From Isosphaeraceae bacterium (GTDB lineage Bacteria > Planctomycetota > Planctomycetia > Isosphaerales > Isosphaeraceae): 53,049 nt of DNA. The notes under the pieces were generated by a model. It did no database searches. It had not been told where the DNA came from and was given only the letters and a program-made list of their open reading frames with translations. Location of the stretch: the NCBI GenBank assembly GCA_021324445.1, contig JAJPJC010000103.1, positions 1 through 53,049 of the forward strand, read 5' to 3'. The translations under genes were made by a program, and so were the position numbers. Position 1 is the first letter of the stretch. Each line of letters opens with the position of its first letter. Of this stretch, positions 17,001-24,472 are shown piece after piece.

Positions 17001-17662
17001 ACCATCCTGACACGCTGGTGTCGATGGTCAACCTCGCTGTGGCCTACCGCTACAAAGGCCAGTTCGATCACGCCATCTCGCTCCTCGCGCAGGCCCTCAA
17101 GGCCCATCAAACCAAGCTGGGCAAGGGTCACCACCAGACGCTCATGACTCAAAGGAACCTGGCTCTGCTTTATGAGAAGGTCGGACGGCGCCAGGATGCC
17201 GAATCCCTGTTCCGCGAGGTCGTCGCTGCCGCCGGCCGGGGCAAGCCGCGCAACGATCCGTTCTATTCCCTCTCGCAGACGATGTTGGGCCGATGCTTGA
17301 TTCGAGGGGGCAAATTCGCAGAAGCGGTGCCCATCCTCCGCGACAGCCTGGCGATCGAGGAAGAGCTCCAGCCGGATGATTGGACTACGGCGGCCACTCG
17401 TAGCCTGCTGGGCGAAGCTCTGGCCGGACAGCGGGAGTTCCAGGCCGCCGAGCCGCTCCTGTTGAATGCCCAGAAGGCCCTGACCGAGCAGTGCGAGAAG
17501 ATCCCGGCCCTGGAACGCGAGGTCACCCTCCGTGACACCGTCGATCGCCTAGTCCGGCTCTACGAGGCCTGGGGCAAGCCGGACAAGGCCGAGCGATGGC
17601 GGAAGACGCTCAGCGAGAATCCGCTGGATCGCGGCTTCCCGGCCGACCCGTTCGCGCGGTGA
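14072..17662 (+). CDS. Membrane Ser/Thr protein kinase with TPR C-terminal domain
   Basis: 1196 residues from ATG 14072. The N-terminal 240 residues are the helical region common in planctomycete kinases, ending in a Ser/Thr linker. The kinase domain starts at about residue 244 (FRIVRFHREGGLGRVYLARD, glycine loop), with VALKEIRPDK (Lys), HRDLKPHNVMLG at about residue 375 (catalytic loop), LIDWGLAKA (DFG position is DWG) and SPAFMSPEQAAG. A membrane helix lies at about 562-587 (TAAGLVAAAALIVITAVIS), followed by a coiled coil. From about 690 to 1050 run TPR_10/TPR_12-type repeats, nearly identical to each other (GEDHPDTL motif). It ends in DRGFPADPFAR. It likely signals from the membrane; the partner of the TPR domain is unknown. 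Confidence 0.93.
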   Translation: MTAEAPPADDGRRPDSPAQRIDAACDRFEAAWRAGQEPRIEDVLARADETDRPALLRELLALELELRRGRGERVTPGAYRDRFPGQADVIAAVFAAADTRPGRSRPRPGQALADTGRNLLFGLLALQNNFISREALLGAFAVWTADKARPLSQVLRDRGALDQGRYALLEALVAEHLKLHGDDPEQSLAALSSLGSVRDDLERIDDADLQASLAATASRSAGSGGDAEATASSTSSSSGRAGGRFRIVRFHREGGLGRVYLARDEELGREVALKEIRPDKVAEAHLRGRFVLEAEINGGLEHPGIVPVYSLGTYDDGRPFYAMRFVEGDSLKEAIETYHNEHPRPDPSAIEFRKLLGRFIDVCEAIAFAHSKGVLHRDLKPHNVMLGRYGETLLIDWGLAKATGRREPAGPEAAVEATLVPPSGSGHEPTLGVIGSPAFMSPEQAAGAVESLGPATDVYGLGAILFALLTGEAPVEGGAIEEVLDRVRRGAIRSPRSLNPSIPRALEAVCLKALATEPKDRYPTALALAEEIEHWLADEPVTAYVEPMLARVRRWSRRHQRLVTGATAAGLVAAAALIVITAVISTWNQRLETTIQKLATANQTILRYNEQITRQNHELEESNANLKQARAEAERERDQAKEVTELLVTSFRRPDPARDGKDVKAAEVLDQAVKDLAGRPKMAPLTRATILTAVSETYRGLGLVAPSVATSEEALAIRRRELGEAHLGTLEAMNNLAGAHLAAGRLQSGLSLFEQILEARRLKQGEDHPDTLDAINNLGLAYHEAGQLDRAIPLLEQAHKAARAKLGNDHRDALSVANNLARAYQDAGRLDRAIPLFEQTLELRRAKQGEDHPDTLMSMHNLASVYAIAGQNGRAIPLLERTLKARMVKLGEDHPDTLQTINNLAVSYGESGQFDRAYPLMEQVLKVRLAKLGEDHPATLTAMSNLAGAYLRSGRLDQALPLLEQTLKASQVQQGPDHPDTLVSMVNLAVAYRYKGQFDHAISLLAQALKAHQTKLGKGHHQTLMTQRNLALLYEKVGRRQDAESLFREVVAAAGRGKPRNDPFYSLSQTMLGRCLIRGGKFAEAVPILRDSLAIEEELQPDDWTTAATRSLLGEALAGQREFQAAEPLLLNAQKALTEQCEKIPALEREVTLRDTVDRLVRLYEAWGKPDKAERWRKTLSENPLDRGFPADPFAR

Positions 17663-17740
17663 AGCGCCATCCTGATCGGCATGGCCCATCCCCTTCTCGG
17701 CGACTTCCGGATAGAATCGCTTGGGAGGAGGAACCACCCT

Positions 17741-17956
17741 ATGCCACCGATCGAGAAACCATCGGACATCCCGCCCGAAGCGATGGCGGACCTGGAAGAA
17801 GTCTGCCGTCTGATCTCCGAGGGGAAGCGCGTCACCGATCCCGCATTGCTGAAGCGCATCTCGGAGCGCTCCGAAGAGGTCCAGCGCCGGATCCGAGAGA
17901 AGTACGGCGTGGTGGAGTGGGCGGTTGATCTGATCCGAGAGGCCCGTGACGAGTAA
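17741..17956 (+). CDS. VapB-like antitoxin
   Basis: 71 residues from ATG 17741 (MPPIEKPSDIPPEAMADLEE), with GGGAGGAGGAA upstream. Twenty further codons from 17681 are open but lie outside this ribosome site. The sequence is helical and ends in RSEEVQRRIREKYGVVEWAV followed by DLIREARDE. That C-terminal pattern is typical of planctomycete antitoxins paired with PIN toxins. Its stop overlaps the toxin start as TAATG, so the two are coupled. The pair sits between the kinase and a duplicated copy of the kinase tail. Confidence 0.8.
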   Translation: MPPIEKPSDIPPEAMADLEEVCRLISEGKRVTDPALLKRISERSEEVQRRIREKYGVVEWAVDLIREARDE

Positions 17957-18375
17957 TGAAGTACGTGCTCGATGCCTCGATCGCGCTGAAATGGGTCTTG
18001 AGCGAACCGGATGCCGCCAAGGCTCGGCAGCTCCGCGACGACTTCCGCAACGCCGTCCACGAGCTGATCGCACCCGACTCCTTCACGGTCGAGATCGCCC
18101 ATGCCTTGACGAAGGCCCAGCGGCGGGGGATGATTCCGGATGCATGGGCCCTCTGGGCGGACGTCATGACGACGGTCCCCCATCTCTTCCCCGCGCACCC
18201 CATGACCCCTCGCGCCATCCAGATTGCCACCCAGGCCCGCATCGGCGTCTACGACTGCCTCTACGTCGCCCTGGCGGAGCGGGAAGGCTGCGAGCTGGTC
18301 ACCGCCGATGCCCGGCTGCTCAACAGCCTCCAGCCAACCTATCCGTTCCTCATCGCGCTGGCGTCGGTGCCCTGA
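17956..18375 (+). CDS. vapC: PIN-domain toxin (VapC family)
   Basis: 139 residues from ATG 17956. The acidic PIN residues are visible: D in YVLDASIALKW, E in TVEIAHAL, and the pair of acids in VYDCLYVALAEREGCE followed by LVTADARL. These bind Mg2+ in an RNase fold. VapC toxins cut tRNA or rRNA and are neutralised by the antitoxin encoded just upstream. The gene is coupled by a 1-bp overlap (TAATG). Length is close to the family norm. The next gene is 215 bp away, with a kinase-tail remnant in between. Confidence 0.9.
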   Translation: MKYVLDASIALKWVLSEPDAAKARQLRDDFRNAVHELIAPDSFTVEIAHALTKAQRRGMIPDAWALWADVMTTVPHLFPAHPMTPRAIQIATQARIGVYDCLYVALAEREGCELVTADARLLNSLQPTYPFLIALASVP

Positions 18376-18377
18376 CG

Positions 18378-18533
18378 CTTGCGACGCGGTTCGACTCGGC
18401 TTGGTTCCGCGACCGCGATGGTTTCCAGCGGCCGCTTGCCGAGCTGTTCGACCGCGGCTTCCCGGCCGACCCGTTCGCAAGGATCAGGCGGCCGCGCGGC
18501 GGACTCGATCCGTTGCGAGCTATCTCCTGGTAG
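18378..18533 (+). pseudogene. Remnant of a kinase C-terminus
   Basis: After the vapC stop the frame reads LATRFDSAWFRDRDGFQRP, then LAELFDRGFPADPFA, then 17 codons to a TAG at 18531. DRGFPADPFAR is also the last segment of the kinase upstream. The two copies share 26 identical bases (17630-17655 and 18453-18478). Planctomycete kinases often end in a similar tail. This reads as the 3' end of a second kinase gene whose body was lost. Confidence 0.6.
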
Positions 18534-18590
18534 AATTGAGGATCTCGGGGCCTGGACCGGACCGGCACCGAACGTAGGGGAGGGGGAGCC

Positions 18591-18845
18591 ATGACCGCAC
18601 AGCAACACGCCGACTTGGGGCAGCAAGCCTTGCGGGCGTTCGAACGGGATCTGCCCCGGCTCTGGGCCGAGCGTCCGGGGCAATGGGTGGCCTACCGGGG
18701 CGATCACCTGCTGGGCTTCGCCGCGCACAAACACGAGCTCTATCACCAGTGCTTCGCTCAAGGGTTGGCGCGTGGAGAATTCGTCACTTTCTGCATCGAG
18801 CCGCTGGAAACCGAGATGGGGATCGGGGTCGACACTGCGGGCTGA
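18591..18845 (+). CDS. Small conserved hypothetical protein (DUF5678-like)
   Basis: 84 residues from ATG 18591, preceded by GGGGAGGGGGAGCC. It contains an amphipathic helix (RAFERDLPRLWAERPG), QWVAYRGDHLLGFAAHKHEL and a C-terminal EFVTFCIEPLETEMGIG. The pattern W-x-A-Y-x-G-D...L..C...G......F...IEP is shared by many short planctomycete proteins and resembles DUF5678; no function is established. In many genomes such a gene is followed by a protease-like or antitoxin-like gene. Here a 66-residue ORF follows 61 bp later. There is no membrane segment. Confidence 0.6.
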   Translation: MTAQQHADLGQQALRAFERDLPRLWAERPGQWVAYRGDHLLGFAAHKHELYHQCFAQGLARGEFVTFCIEPLETEMGIGVDTAG

Positions 18846-18906
18846 GATCACCATGGGCCCGGAGGCGCGTGACCTTCGGCGCCCCGTCCCGAGGGAGGAA
18901 ATCACC

Positions 18907-19107
18907 ATGGCCACAGCCCCCGCGACGGCGGCCTCCCTGCGATCGTTTGATGATCGGGGCAAGGCCGTCCAGCTCACCGCGGAAGAGATCCGCCAGCGGA
19001 ACGCGCTCGCCCTGACTGCACTCGAAGCCATCGAGAAGATCGGGGACGACGCCGAGCAGCGCGAGACCCTGGACTATCTCATGCGCGTCGGCGATGAGGA
19101 CCGGTGA
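18907..19107 (+). CDS. Small hypothetical protein, antitoxin-like
   Basis: 66 residues from ATG 18907, behind a strong GGGAGGAAATCACC site. It reads SFDDRGKAVQLTAEEIRQRN, then ALALTALEAIEKIGDDAEQR, and ends ETLDYLMRVGDEDR. The body is mostly helical and acidic. The size and position suggest an antitoxin, but the ORF that follows (from GTG 19104) is short, has no PIN or other toxin motif, and is overlapped by an opposite-strand gene. The partner may be lost. Confidence 0.55.
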   Translation: MATAPATAASLRSFDDRGKAVQLTAEEIRQRNALALTALEAIEKIGDDAEQRETLDYLMRVGDEDR

Positions 19108-19216
19108 TCCGACCGGCGGCGGTTCCACTCATCGACCTGATCCCCCTCCTCGGCGTGCGCCCGAACCCGAGGCGCCCCGGGCGAGACGGAGCAGCGCCCG
19201 GAGCGGTCCTTCGTGG

Positions 19217-19669
19217 TCACCAAGTCGGCGGCAGGAACGCGAAGAATCGGCAGACGTGTCCCCGAGCTGCCGCGATCGGGATCGGATCGACTTCCTCTTC
19301 GCGCACATGGACCAGGGCGTTTCGATACTCGCGCACCGCATGGGCGTTCGTGTGCGCGCCGTTCGGGACTCGCCGGGTGGCGGCGACGCCATCAATCAAG
19401 TCGCGCGTTCGACCCGGCGGGTCGGTCCCTCGGGCTGTCCGCCAGAACAGGCGCAGTGCCGCTTCAAATTCGGCGAAGTTGCGGATGACGTAGGTCCCCT
19501 GGAGGTGTTCCGAGGCGATCTCGATGTCGTGGAGTTTCAGACCACCCGTGAGGACCGTGGGGTCGCGATGGGCGGCGGCCCAGTGGCGATCGATGGCCAG
19601 TCGCATCGAGGAATATTCCCGCTCGACAGTCCTGATCCGCCGAAGCCAGTCATGGAGATGATTCGGCAT
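19217..19669 (-). CDS. HEPN-motif protein, candidate RNase toxin
   Basis: 150 residues from ATG 19669. The C-terminal third contains REYRNALVHVREEE, with R116-N117-x3-H121 matching the R(N)x3-4H catalytic motif of HEPN ribonucleases. The rest is helical (NFAEFEAALRLFWRTARG). No transmembrane segment is present. The gene overlaps the upstream gene by 20 bp and is read from the same message. HEPN proteins act as toxins or effectors in many defence modules and need a neutralising partner; the 152-residue protein is the only candidate here. The family assignment rests on one motif and helix content, so it is a hypothesis. Confidence 0.55.
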   Translation of the reverse strand: MPNHLHDWLRRIRTVEREYSSMRLAIDRHWAAAHRDPTVLTGGLKLHDIEIASEHLQGTYVIRNFAEFEAALRLFWRTARGTDPPGRTRDLIDGVAATRRVPNGAHTNAHAVREYRNALVHVREEEVDPIPIAAARGHVCRFFAFLPPTW

Positions 19670-20108
19670 TTCTGGTCATCGCTTCGAGGACACTCTGAAA
19701 CGTCTCCTTGGAGAGCGGCCGTGGTTCGGCCTTACGAAGGTCTGCGGCGGTCGGCGCCCCAGGAAACTCGTGATACAACTGCCACCCGTCGTCGGAGAAG
19801 AAGAGCCTCGCGATATCATCGAAGGCCGGCATCAGGTAGAAATCGACGATGCCCGCCACGCCGGGGGCGGAGTGAGCGATCGGTTCCAACAACGCCCGGA
19901 CCGTCTCCTTCTGGAGGAGCAGGGCAGGGGCCTTGTAGGTGCCGAGCTCGGAATCCTCCATCTTCTTTTCGATTCGACGCGTGGACCAATCGAGGTCCTG
20001 GGCCCAGCCACGGACGGTCTCCACGAGATCGGACAGGCGCTCGAGCCACTCTTCCCGCAGTTTTTCCTTGTCCTCGGCCTGATTCGTTGAAGTCTCAGCG
20101 GTTGCCAT
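19650..20108 (-). CDS. Conserved hypothetical protein paired with the HEPN-motif gene
   Basis: 152 residues from ATG 20108; 15 upstream codons are open but less likely. Conserved-looking blocks are VRGWAQDLDWSTRRIEKKME, YKAPALLLQKETVRALLEP, IVDFYLMPAFDDIARLFF and a C-terminal PRPLSKETFQSVLEAM. It is soluble, with no Cys-rich or HTH motif. The stop lies inside the next gene (20-bp overlap), so the products are made in coupled fashion. I recall similar proteins as hypotheticals in planctomycetes but know no function. A role as partner of the HEPN-motif protein is inferred from coupling alone. Upstream, anmK is divergent with a 133-bp gap. Confidence 0.6.
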   Translation of the reverse strand: MATAETSTNQAEDKEKLREEWLERLSDLVETVRGWAQDLDWSTRRIEKKMEDSELGTYKAPALLLQKETVRALLEPIAHSAPGVAGIVDFYLMPAFDDIARLFFSDDGWQLYHEFPGAPTAADLRKAEPRPLSKETFQSVLEAMTRNAESSP

Positions 20109-20241
20109 CAGATCGTCCTGCACCAAGAGGGCCAGGGGGATTGTGCGGGTCACCCACGGTTCCAGCTTGCCGGGGAACCTGCTACATTCTACCAGGCGAT
20201 GCGGCGACCCGTCGCTTCGTTTTCACCGGAGCAAGCCCGTC

Positions 20242-21426
20242 ATGACCCATCCCCTTTCCGACCTCCTCGAGCGCAGTCGCAAGCCCGCGCGCCTCGTCGT
20301 GGGCCTGATGTCCGGGACCAGCGCCGACTCGATCGACGTCGCCGTCTGCCGGATGATGGGGCAGGGAGCCGAAGTCGAGGTCCAGTTGCTCCATTACCGC
20401 GAACACGCGCACGACCCCGAGGTCAAGCGGCGGGTGCTCGGCATCGCCGGGCTCGACGTCCGGGGCATCGCCGAGCTGAACGTCATGGTCGGCGCGGCGT
20501 TCGCCGCGGCCTGTCTGGCGACCCTCGACGAGGCCGGGCTCTCCCGGGACGAGGTCGACGTGATCGGCTCGCACGGCCAGACGGTGTATCATCACAGCGG
20601 CGTCGCCGGCGCGCTGCGGGCGACGCTCCAGGTCGGCGACGGCGACGTGATCGCGGTCCGGACGGGATGCCCCGTGATCTCCGACTTCCGCGCCCGCGAC
20701 ATCGCCGCCGGCGGCGAGGGCGCGCCGCTGTCGCCGATCGCCGATTTCCTCCTCTTCGGCGGGCGGGGGCCGGAGGCCAAGCGCCGGCGCGCCATCCTGA
20801 ACCTGGGCGGGATCGCCAACCTCACGGTGCTCGACGACGACCCGGCGCGGGTCGTCGGGTTCGACACCGGGCCGGCGAACGCGCCGCTGGACCGGCTGGC
20901 GCGGCGGCTCTCCGGCGGCGCGCTGGCCTGCGACCAGGACGGGCGGCTCGCCCGGTCCGGCCGCGTGGATCAACGGCTCCTGGCCGCGATGCTGGAAGCC
21001 GACCCGTTCCTGCCACGCCGGCCGCCGAAATCGACGGGGTTCGAGATGTACGGCGACGCCTTCGTCGCCTGCGCCGTCGAGCGGCACGGCGGCTGCGACG
21101 CCGATCTGATGGCCACCCTGACCGCGTTCGTCGCCCGGACGATCGCGCTGGGACTTGGCCAGTGCGCCCGGCTCGGCCCGCCCGTGGAGGAGGTCATCGC
21201 GGCCGGAGGTGGACTGAAAAACCCGGCCTTGATGGAGCAGATCGCCGCGGCGATGGCGCCGATCCCCCTCAGGCGGTCCGACGAGTTCGGCGTGCCGGCC
21301 GACGCCCGCGAGGCCATGGCCTTCGCCGTCCTGGCCGACATGACCCTCCGCGGCCAGTCCGCCTGCCTCCCGCCTGTCACCGGCGCGGCCGCGCCCCAAT
21401 TGCTCGGCAAGCTGTCGTTCCCTTAG
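20242..21426 (+). CDS. anmK: Anhydro-N-acetylmuramic acid kinase
   Basis: 394 residues from ATG 20242 (MTHPLSDLLERSRKPARLVV). The enzyme converts 1,6-anhydroMurNAc and ATP to MurNAc-6-phosphate, the substrate of MurQ. Family blocks are intact: GLMSGTSADSIDVAVC (phosphate loop), GSHGQTVYHH, DFRARDIAAGGEGAPLSPIAD (with the conserved Asp), ILNLGGIANLTVL, DTGPANAPLD and AAGGGLKNPALM. Length is normal for the family. It lies on the same strand as murQ and the amino-sugar kinase. The gene upstream is divergent. Downstream lies a 198-bp palindromic element. Confidence 0.95.
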   Translation: MTHPLSDLLERSRKPARLVVGLMSGTSADSIDVAVCRMMGQGAEVEVQLLHYREHAHDPEVKRRVLGIAGLDVRGIAELNVMVGAAFAAACLATLDEAGLSRDEVDVIGSHGQTVYHHSGVAGALRATLQVGDGDVIAVRTGCPVISDFRARDIAAGGEGAPLSPIADFLLFGGRGPEAKRRRAILNLGGIANLTVLDDDPARVVGFDTGPANAPLDRLARRLSGGALACDQDGRLARSGRVDQRLLAAMLEADPFLPRRPPKSTGFEMYGDAFVACAVERHGGCDADLMATLTAFVARTIALGLGQCARLGPPVEEVIAAGGGLKNPALMEQIAAAMAPIPLRRSDEFGVPADAREAMAFAVLADMTLRGQSACLPPVTGAAAPQLLGKLSFP

Positions 21427-21438
21427 TGTCTCTCTCAT

Positions 21439-21636
21439 TACGCCGAAGGCGTTGAACATCAAAGCCCGGGGTCGCGCAGCGCACCCCGGGAACTCAGGAG
21501 TCATTCCCCGCCGCCGAACCCCTTCAGGGTTCTGGGGGCAGGGAGTGAAGATTCGGGGGCCGCCTGGGGACTCCTCTCCTCTCCCAGGGTGCGCCTCCGG
21601 CGACCCTGGGCTCTGTTGTGCAACGCCTTCGGCGTA
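21439..21636. repeat. Large palindromic intergenic element with ~55-bp inverted ends
   Basis: The left end TACGCCGAAGGCGTTGAACA (21439 on) and the right end, read in reverse complement TACGCCGAAGGCGTTGCACA (21636 back), match. The match continues through AGCCC(G/A)GGGTCGC and CGCACCC(C/T)GGGA. The ends carry GCCGAAGGC, itself a short palindrome. A further small hairpin TGCCA-AAGGCG-TGGCA follows at 21648-21663. No ORF is inside. It resembles a non-coding MITE or REP-type element. Confidence 0.85.
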
Positions 21637-21711
21637 GGGGACGGTATGCCAAAGGCGTGGCACATCCCAGTTTGGTTCTCGGAGTCGAGTCCGACCGGCA
21701 ACTGTCCCTTC

Positions 21712-23277
21712 CTACGGCCGGGCCGGCAGCTTGAGCCGAGGGTCGGACAGGTCGAGCCGATACATGATCTGGTTGTACTCATAGTAAGGCGTCGGGTGCC
21801 GATTGCCCGAGAAGGTGTTGACGTACGAGCCCTCCAGGTAGATCACCCGCCCGCCGTCCCGGTCGAAGAACGGGTGATGGACCGGGTTGTAGAAGTCGTG
21901 CGCGTCGTCCTTCTTGTTGGCGTGTGTGATGATCTTTCGCGCGTGCACCCACGGCCCCTCGGGGCGGTCCGCCTCGCTGTACCAGACCTCGCCCAGCATC
22001 GTCGCGCCGAAGACCTCCGACGCGATCATGAGGTACTTCTTGCGGTACTCGTTCCATGAGCAGGAGCAGTTATTCAGCAGGATCGGCTTGCCGCCGTCGG
22101 CGTCCTGGAGCCGAAAGGGCGACTCCGCGCGCGTCATCGTGCCGGCGGCGATCAGGTCCTGCTGGTCCTTGGGGCTCAGCGGTGTCGTGTCTTGCTTCCA
22201 GGCCCACACCAGCTTGCCGCCGGCATCGCGGTCGAGCTGGACCGGGTCCTTGCCGGTGGAGCGCGTGCCGGGCTTGAGGCAGGTGTAGCCCTCGTAGGAC
22301 GCCAGGTCCAGGTACGACTTCCAGTCCGCCTTGACGCGCAGCGCCGGGTACGGCGCGGTGAAGTAGATGTATTCGGTCCCATCGTCGCGCTTGACCCGGA
22401 AGGGGTAGCCCGTGGGGAAGATCGGCGGATCGAGCGGGAGGTCCTTCAGCTTGTCGAAGGAGTCGGTCGCGTCGTTGTAGACGACGAAGCCGTTCTCCAG
22501 GACCGGGCCGAGCCCGCGCCGCCGCTGGAAGTAGGCGAGCATGCGCTCCCGGCCCGACTCGTCGGGGAGGACGACCACGCCGAAGAGCCAGACCACGCCC
22601 TCGCCCGGGATCGGGGCCATGGGCCTGACGAAGCCGTCCCGGCCGACGAAGTACTTCAGGGTGAAGCCGGCGGACGGATCGATCCGGTCCGGCAGCTCGG
22701 TGGTGGCGCCGGACATGGAGAAATTGCCCAGCGCGTAGGAGAGTTTGTTGGTGTCGCCGTAGAACCAGTAAAGCTTCCCGCGGTAGATGGCGTTCAAGGT
22801 GCCATCCTGCCCGGTCACTCCCGCGTTCAAGAGCGGCTGGGCGACCGGCACCCGGCGGCCCAGCAGCACGCTGTCGCGGTAAATCCCCTGGCCGGTGATG
22901 CGGTAGATCCGCTCGGTGATGTTGATCCGCTTGATCTTGAGCCGCGCGGCGCCGCCGGGCGTGGTCTCCAGGACCGCGCCGCGGATGCCGAAGCCGTCGG
23001 GGGGGAATTCGTAACCGTGCGCGGCGACGCCGAAGAACACCTTCTGGTTCATCAGCCCCGGCTCGTCGAAGGCGACCAGGCCGGCCGAATCGGTGTAAGA
23101 GCGGACGCTGCTGGTGGTCTGGAGCTCGACCATCGGCACGCCGCGGCCGGTCTGCTCGTCGACGACCTCGATGGCGAAGTAGCGCCGGGGCTGCGACGCC
23201 GGAGGTTCACCGCGGCCGATCCCCGGCACCAGCAGCATCAGGAGGAGACCCAGACGGGGGATTCTCATGCGAGCCAT
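21712..23277 (-). CDS. Secreted hypothetical protein with carboxypeptidase-like and propeller regions
   Basis: 521 residues from ATG 23277 (ATG 23268 is an alternative). A signal peptide is visible (PRLGLLLMLLVPGIGRGEPP). The first 100 residues resemble a carboxypeptidase-regulatory or Ig-like domain (YFAIEVVDEQTGRGVPMVEL). The rest has repeated strand motifs typical of a five-bladed glycosidase-like propeller: KLYWFYGDTNKLSYALGNFS, EYIYFTAPYPALRV, GEVWYSEADRPEGPWVHAR and YEYNQIMYRLDLSDP. This looks like a DUF4185- or GH43-type fold, but no catalytic triad can be pointed to. It is divergent from a GH53 galactanase gene, so a role in outer carbohydrate use is plausible. Confidence 0.75.
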   Translation of the reverse strand: MARMRIPRLGLLLMLLVPGIGRGEPPASQPRRYFAIEVVDEQTGRGVPMVELQTTSSVRSYTDSAGLVAFDEPGLMNQKVFFGVAAHGYEFPPDGFGIRGAVLETTPGGAARLKIKRINITERIYRITGQGIYRDSVLLGRRVPVAQPLLNAGVTGQDGTLNAIYRGKLYWFYGDTNKLSYALGNFSMSGATTELPDRIDPSAGFTLKYFVGRDGFVRPMAPIPGEGVVWLFGVVVLPDESGRERMLAYFQRRRGLGPVLENGFVVYNDATDSFDKLKDLPLDPPIFPTGYPFRVKRDDGTEYIYFTAPYPALRVKADWKSYLDLASYEGYTCLKPGTRSTGKDPVQLDRDAGGKLVWAWKQDTTPLSPKDQQDLIAAGTMTRAESPFRLQDADGGKPILLNNCSCSWNEYRKKYLMIASEVFGATMLGEVWYSEADRPEGPWVHARKIITHANKKDDAHDFYNPVHHPFFDRDGGRVIYLEGSYVNTFSGNRHPTPYYEYNQIMYRLDLSDPRLKLPARP

Positions 23278-23429
23278 GATCGCCGGACGATCACAACCGG
23301 TCAACGGCGCAGTCCGGCCATCGCCGACGTGGTACAATCGGCCGGTGGTCGACCCGCGTCGGGGAAACCGGCGCGGGGTCCAGGCGGGAGTCGTTCGGGA
23401 TCTCACGAGGTCGAGGCCGGAGCCAACCG

Positions 23430-24467
23430 ATGCGAGGGGCTTGCCTTGGCGCACTGGTGGTCGTTCTGTCAGCTCCCGGCGGGCCCGCCCGCGCGGCCGA
23501 CTACGCCGTCGGGGCCGACCTGTCGTTCGTGAAGCAGGCCGAAGATCGGGGCACCGTCTTCAAGGACGAGGGGAAAGCCCGGCCCGCACTGCGGATCTTC
23601 AAGGACCACGGCTACAACTGGGTGCGCCTCCGGCTGTTCCACTCGCCGAAAGCGCTGCCCAACAACCTGGACTACACGATCGCGATGGCCCGGGCCGCCC
23701 GCGAGCAGGGGTTCAAGTTCTTGCTCAACTACCACTACTCCGACACCTGGGCCGACCCGGGCAAGCAGTTCACGCCCGCGGCCTGGAAGGGGAAGTCGCA
23801 CGAGGAGCTGGTCGAGGCGGTCTTTGCGTACACGCGGGACACGATCGCCGCGTGCCGCGCGGCGGGCGTGCTGCCCGACATGGTGCAAATCGGCAACGAG
23901 GTCATCCACGGCATGCTCTGGCCCGACGGCAAGCTGCCCGAGCACTGGGACAGCTTCGCCGAGCTGGTGAAGGCCGGCATCCGGGGCGTCGAGGCGGGCC
24001 GGGGCGACGGCCCGCGGCCGCGGATCATGATCCACATCGACCGCGGCGCCGACCGGCGCGGCACCCAGGCGTTCTTCGACCGGCTCCATGCGTACCACGT
24101 CGACTATGATGTGATCGGCCAGTCGTACTACCCCTGGTGGCACGGCAGCCTGCTCGACCTGCGCGAGAACCTCGCCTTCATGGCCGGCGCGTACCACAAG
24201 GACATCCTCCTGGTGGAAGTGGCCTACTGCTGGCGTCCCACCGAGTATCGCCGGCGGCCCGGCCCGTTCCCCGAGACTCCCGAAGGCCAGCGGGCGTTCC
24301 TCGACGAGGTGAACCGGCTGGTGCTCGCCACGCCCGGCGGCCGCGGCATCGGCGTCTTCTGGTGGGAACCGGCCGTCGCCGGCCCGTTGCGGAGCCGCGG
24401 ATACTTCGATGACGACGGCAACGCCCTACCCGTGCTCCAAGTGTTCGACCGCTTCACCCGGAGGTGA
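23430..24467 (+). CDS. Glycoside hydrolase family 53 (endo-beta-1,4-galactanase)
   Basis: 345 residues from ATG 23430. A signal peptide spans about 1-22 (CLGALVVVLSAPGGPARAAD). The GH53 barrel is complete: YAVGADLSFVKQAEDRGTVF, HGYNWVRLRLFHSP, FKFLLNYHYSDTWADPGKQ, MVQIGNEVIHGMLWPDGKLP with the acid/base Glu157, VIGQSYYPWWHG, and LLVEVAYCW with the likely nucleophile Glu263 (the family norm is ETAYPW). The enzyme cuts beta-1,4-galactan in type I arabinogalactan outside the cell. Length is typical for GH53. Planctomycetes degrade plant and algal polysaccharides. The adjacent secreted propeller protein is divergent and may work on the same material. A palindromic element follows. Confidence 0.92.
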   Translation: MRGACLGALVVVLSAPGGPARAADYAVGADLSFVKQAEDRGTVFKDEGKARPALRIFKDHGYNWVRLRLFHSPKALPNNLDYTIAMARAAREQGFKFLLNYHYSDTWADPGKQFTPAAWKGKSHEELVEAVFAYTRDTIAACRAAGVLPDMVQIGNEVIHGMLWPDGKLPEHWDSFAELVKAGIRGVEAGRGDGPRPRIMIHIDRGADRRGTQAFFDRLHAYHVDYDVIGQSYYPWWHGSLLDLRENLAFMAGAYHKDILLVEVAYCWRPTEYRRRPGPFPETPEGQRAFLDEVNRLVLATPGGRGIGVFWWEPAVAGPLRSRGYFDDDGNALPVLQVFDRFTRR

Positions 24468-24472
24468 GCGAC

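Noticed and set aside
19104..19493. Possible PIN-type partner after the 66-residue ORF (start GTG 19104)
   Set aside because: The reading has no PIN acidic residues, becomes Arg/Ser-rich and is covered by the opposite-strand HEPN-motif gene.
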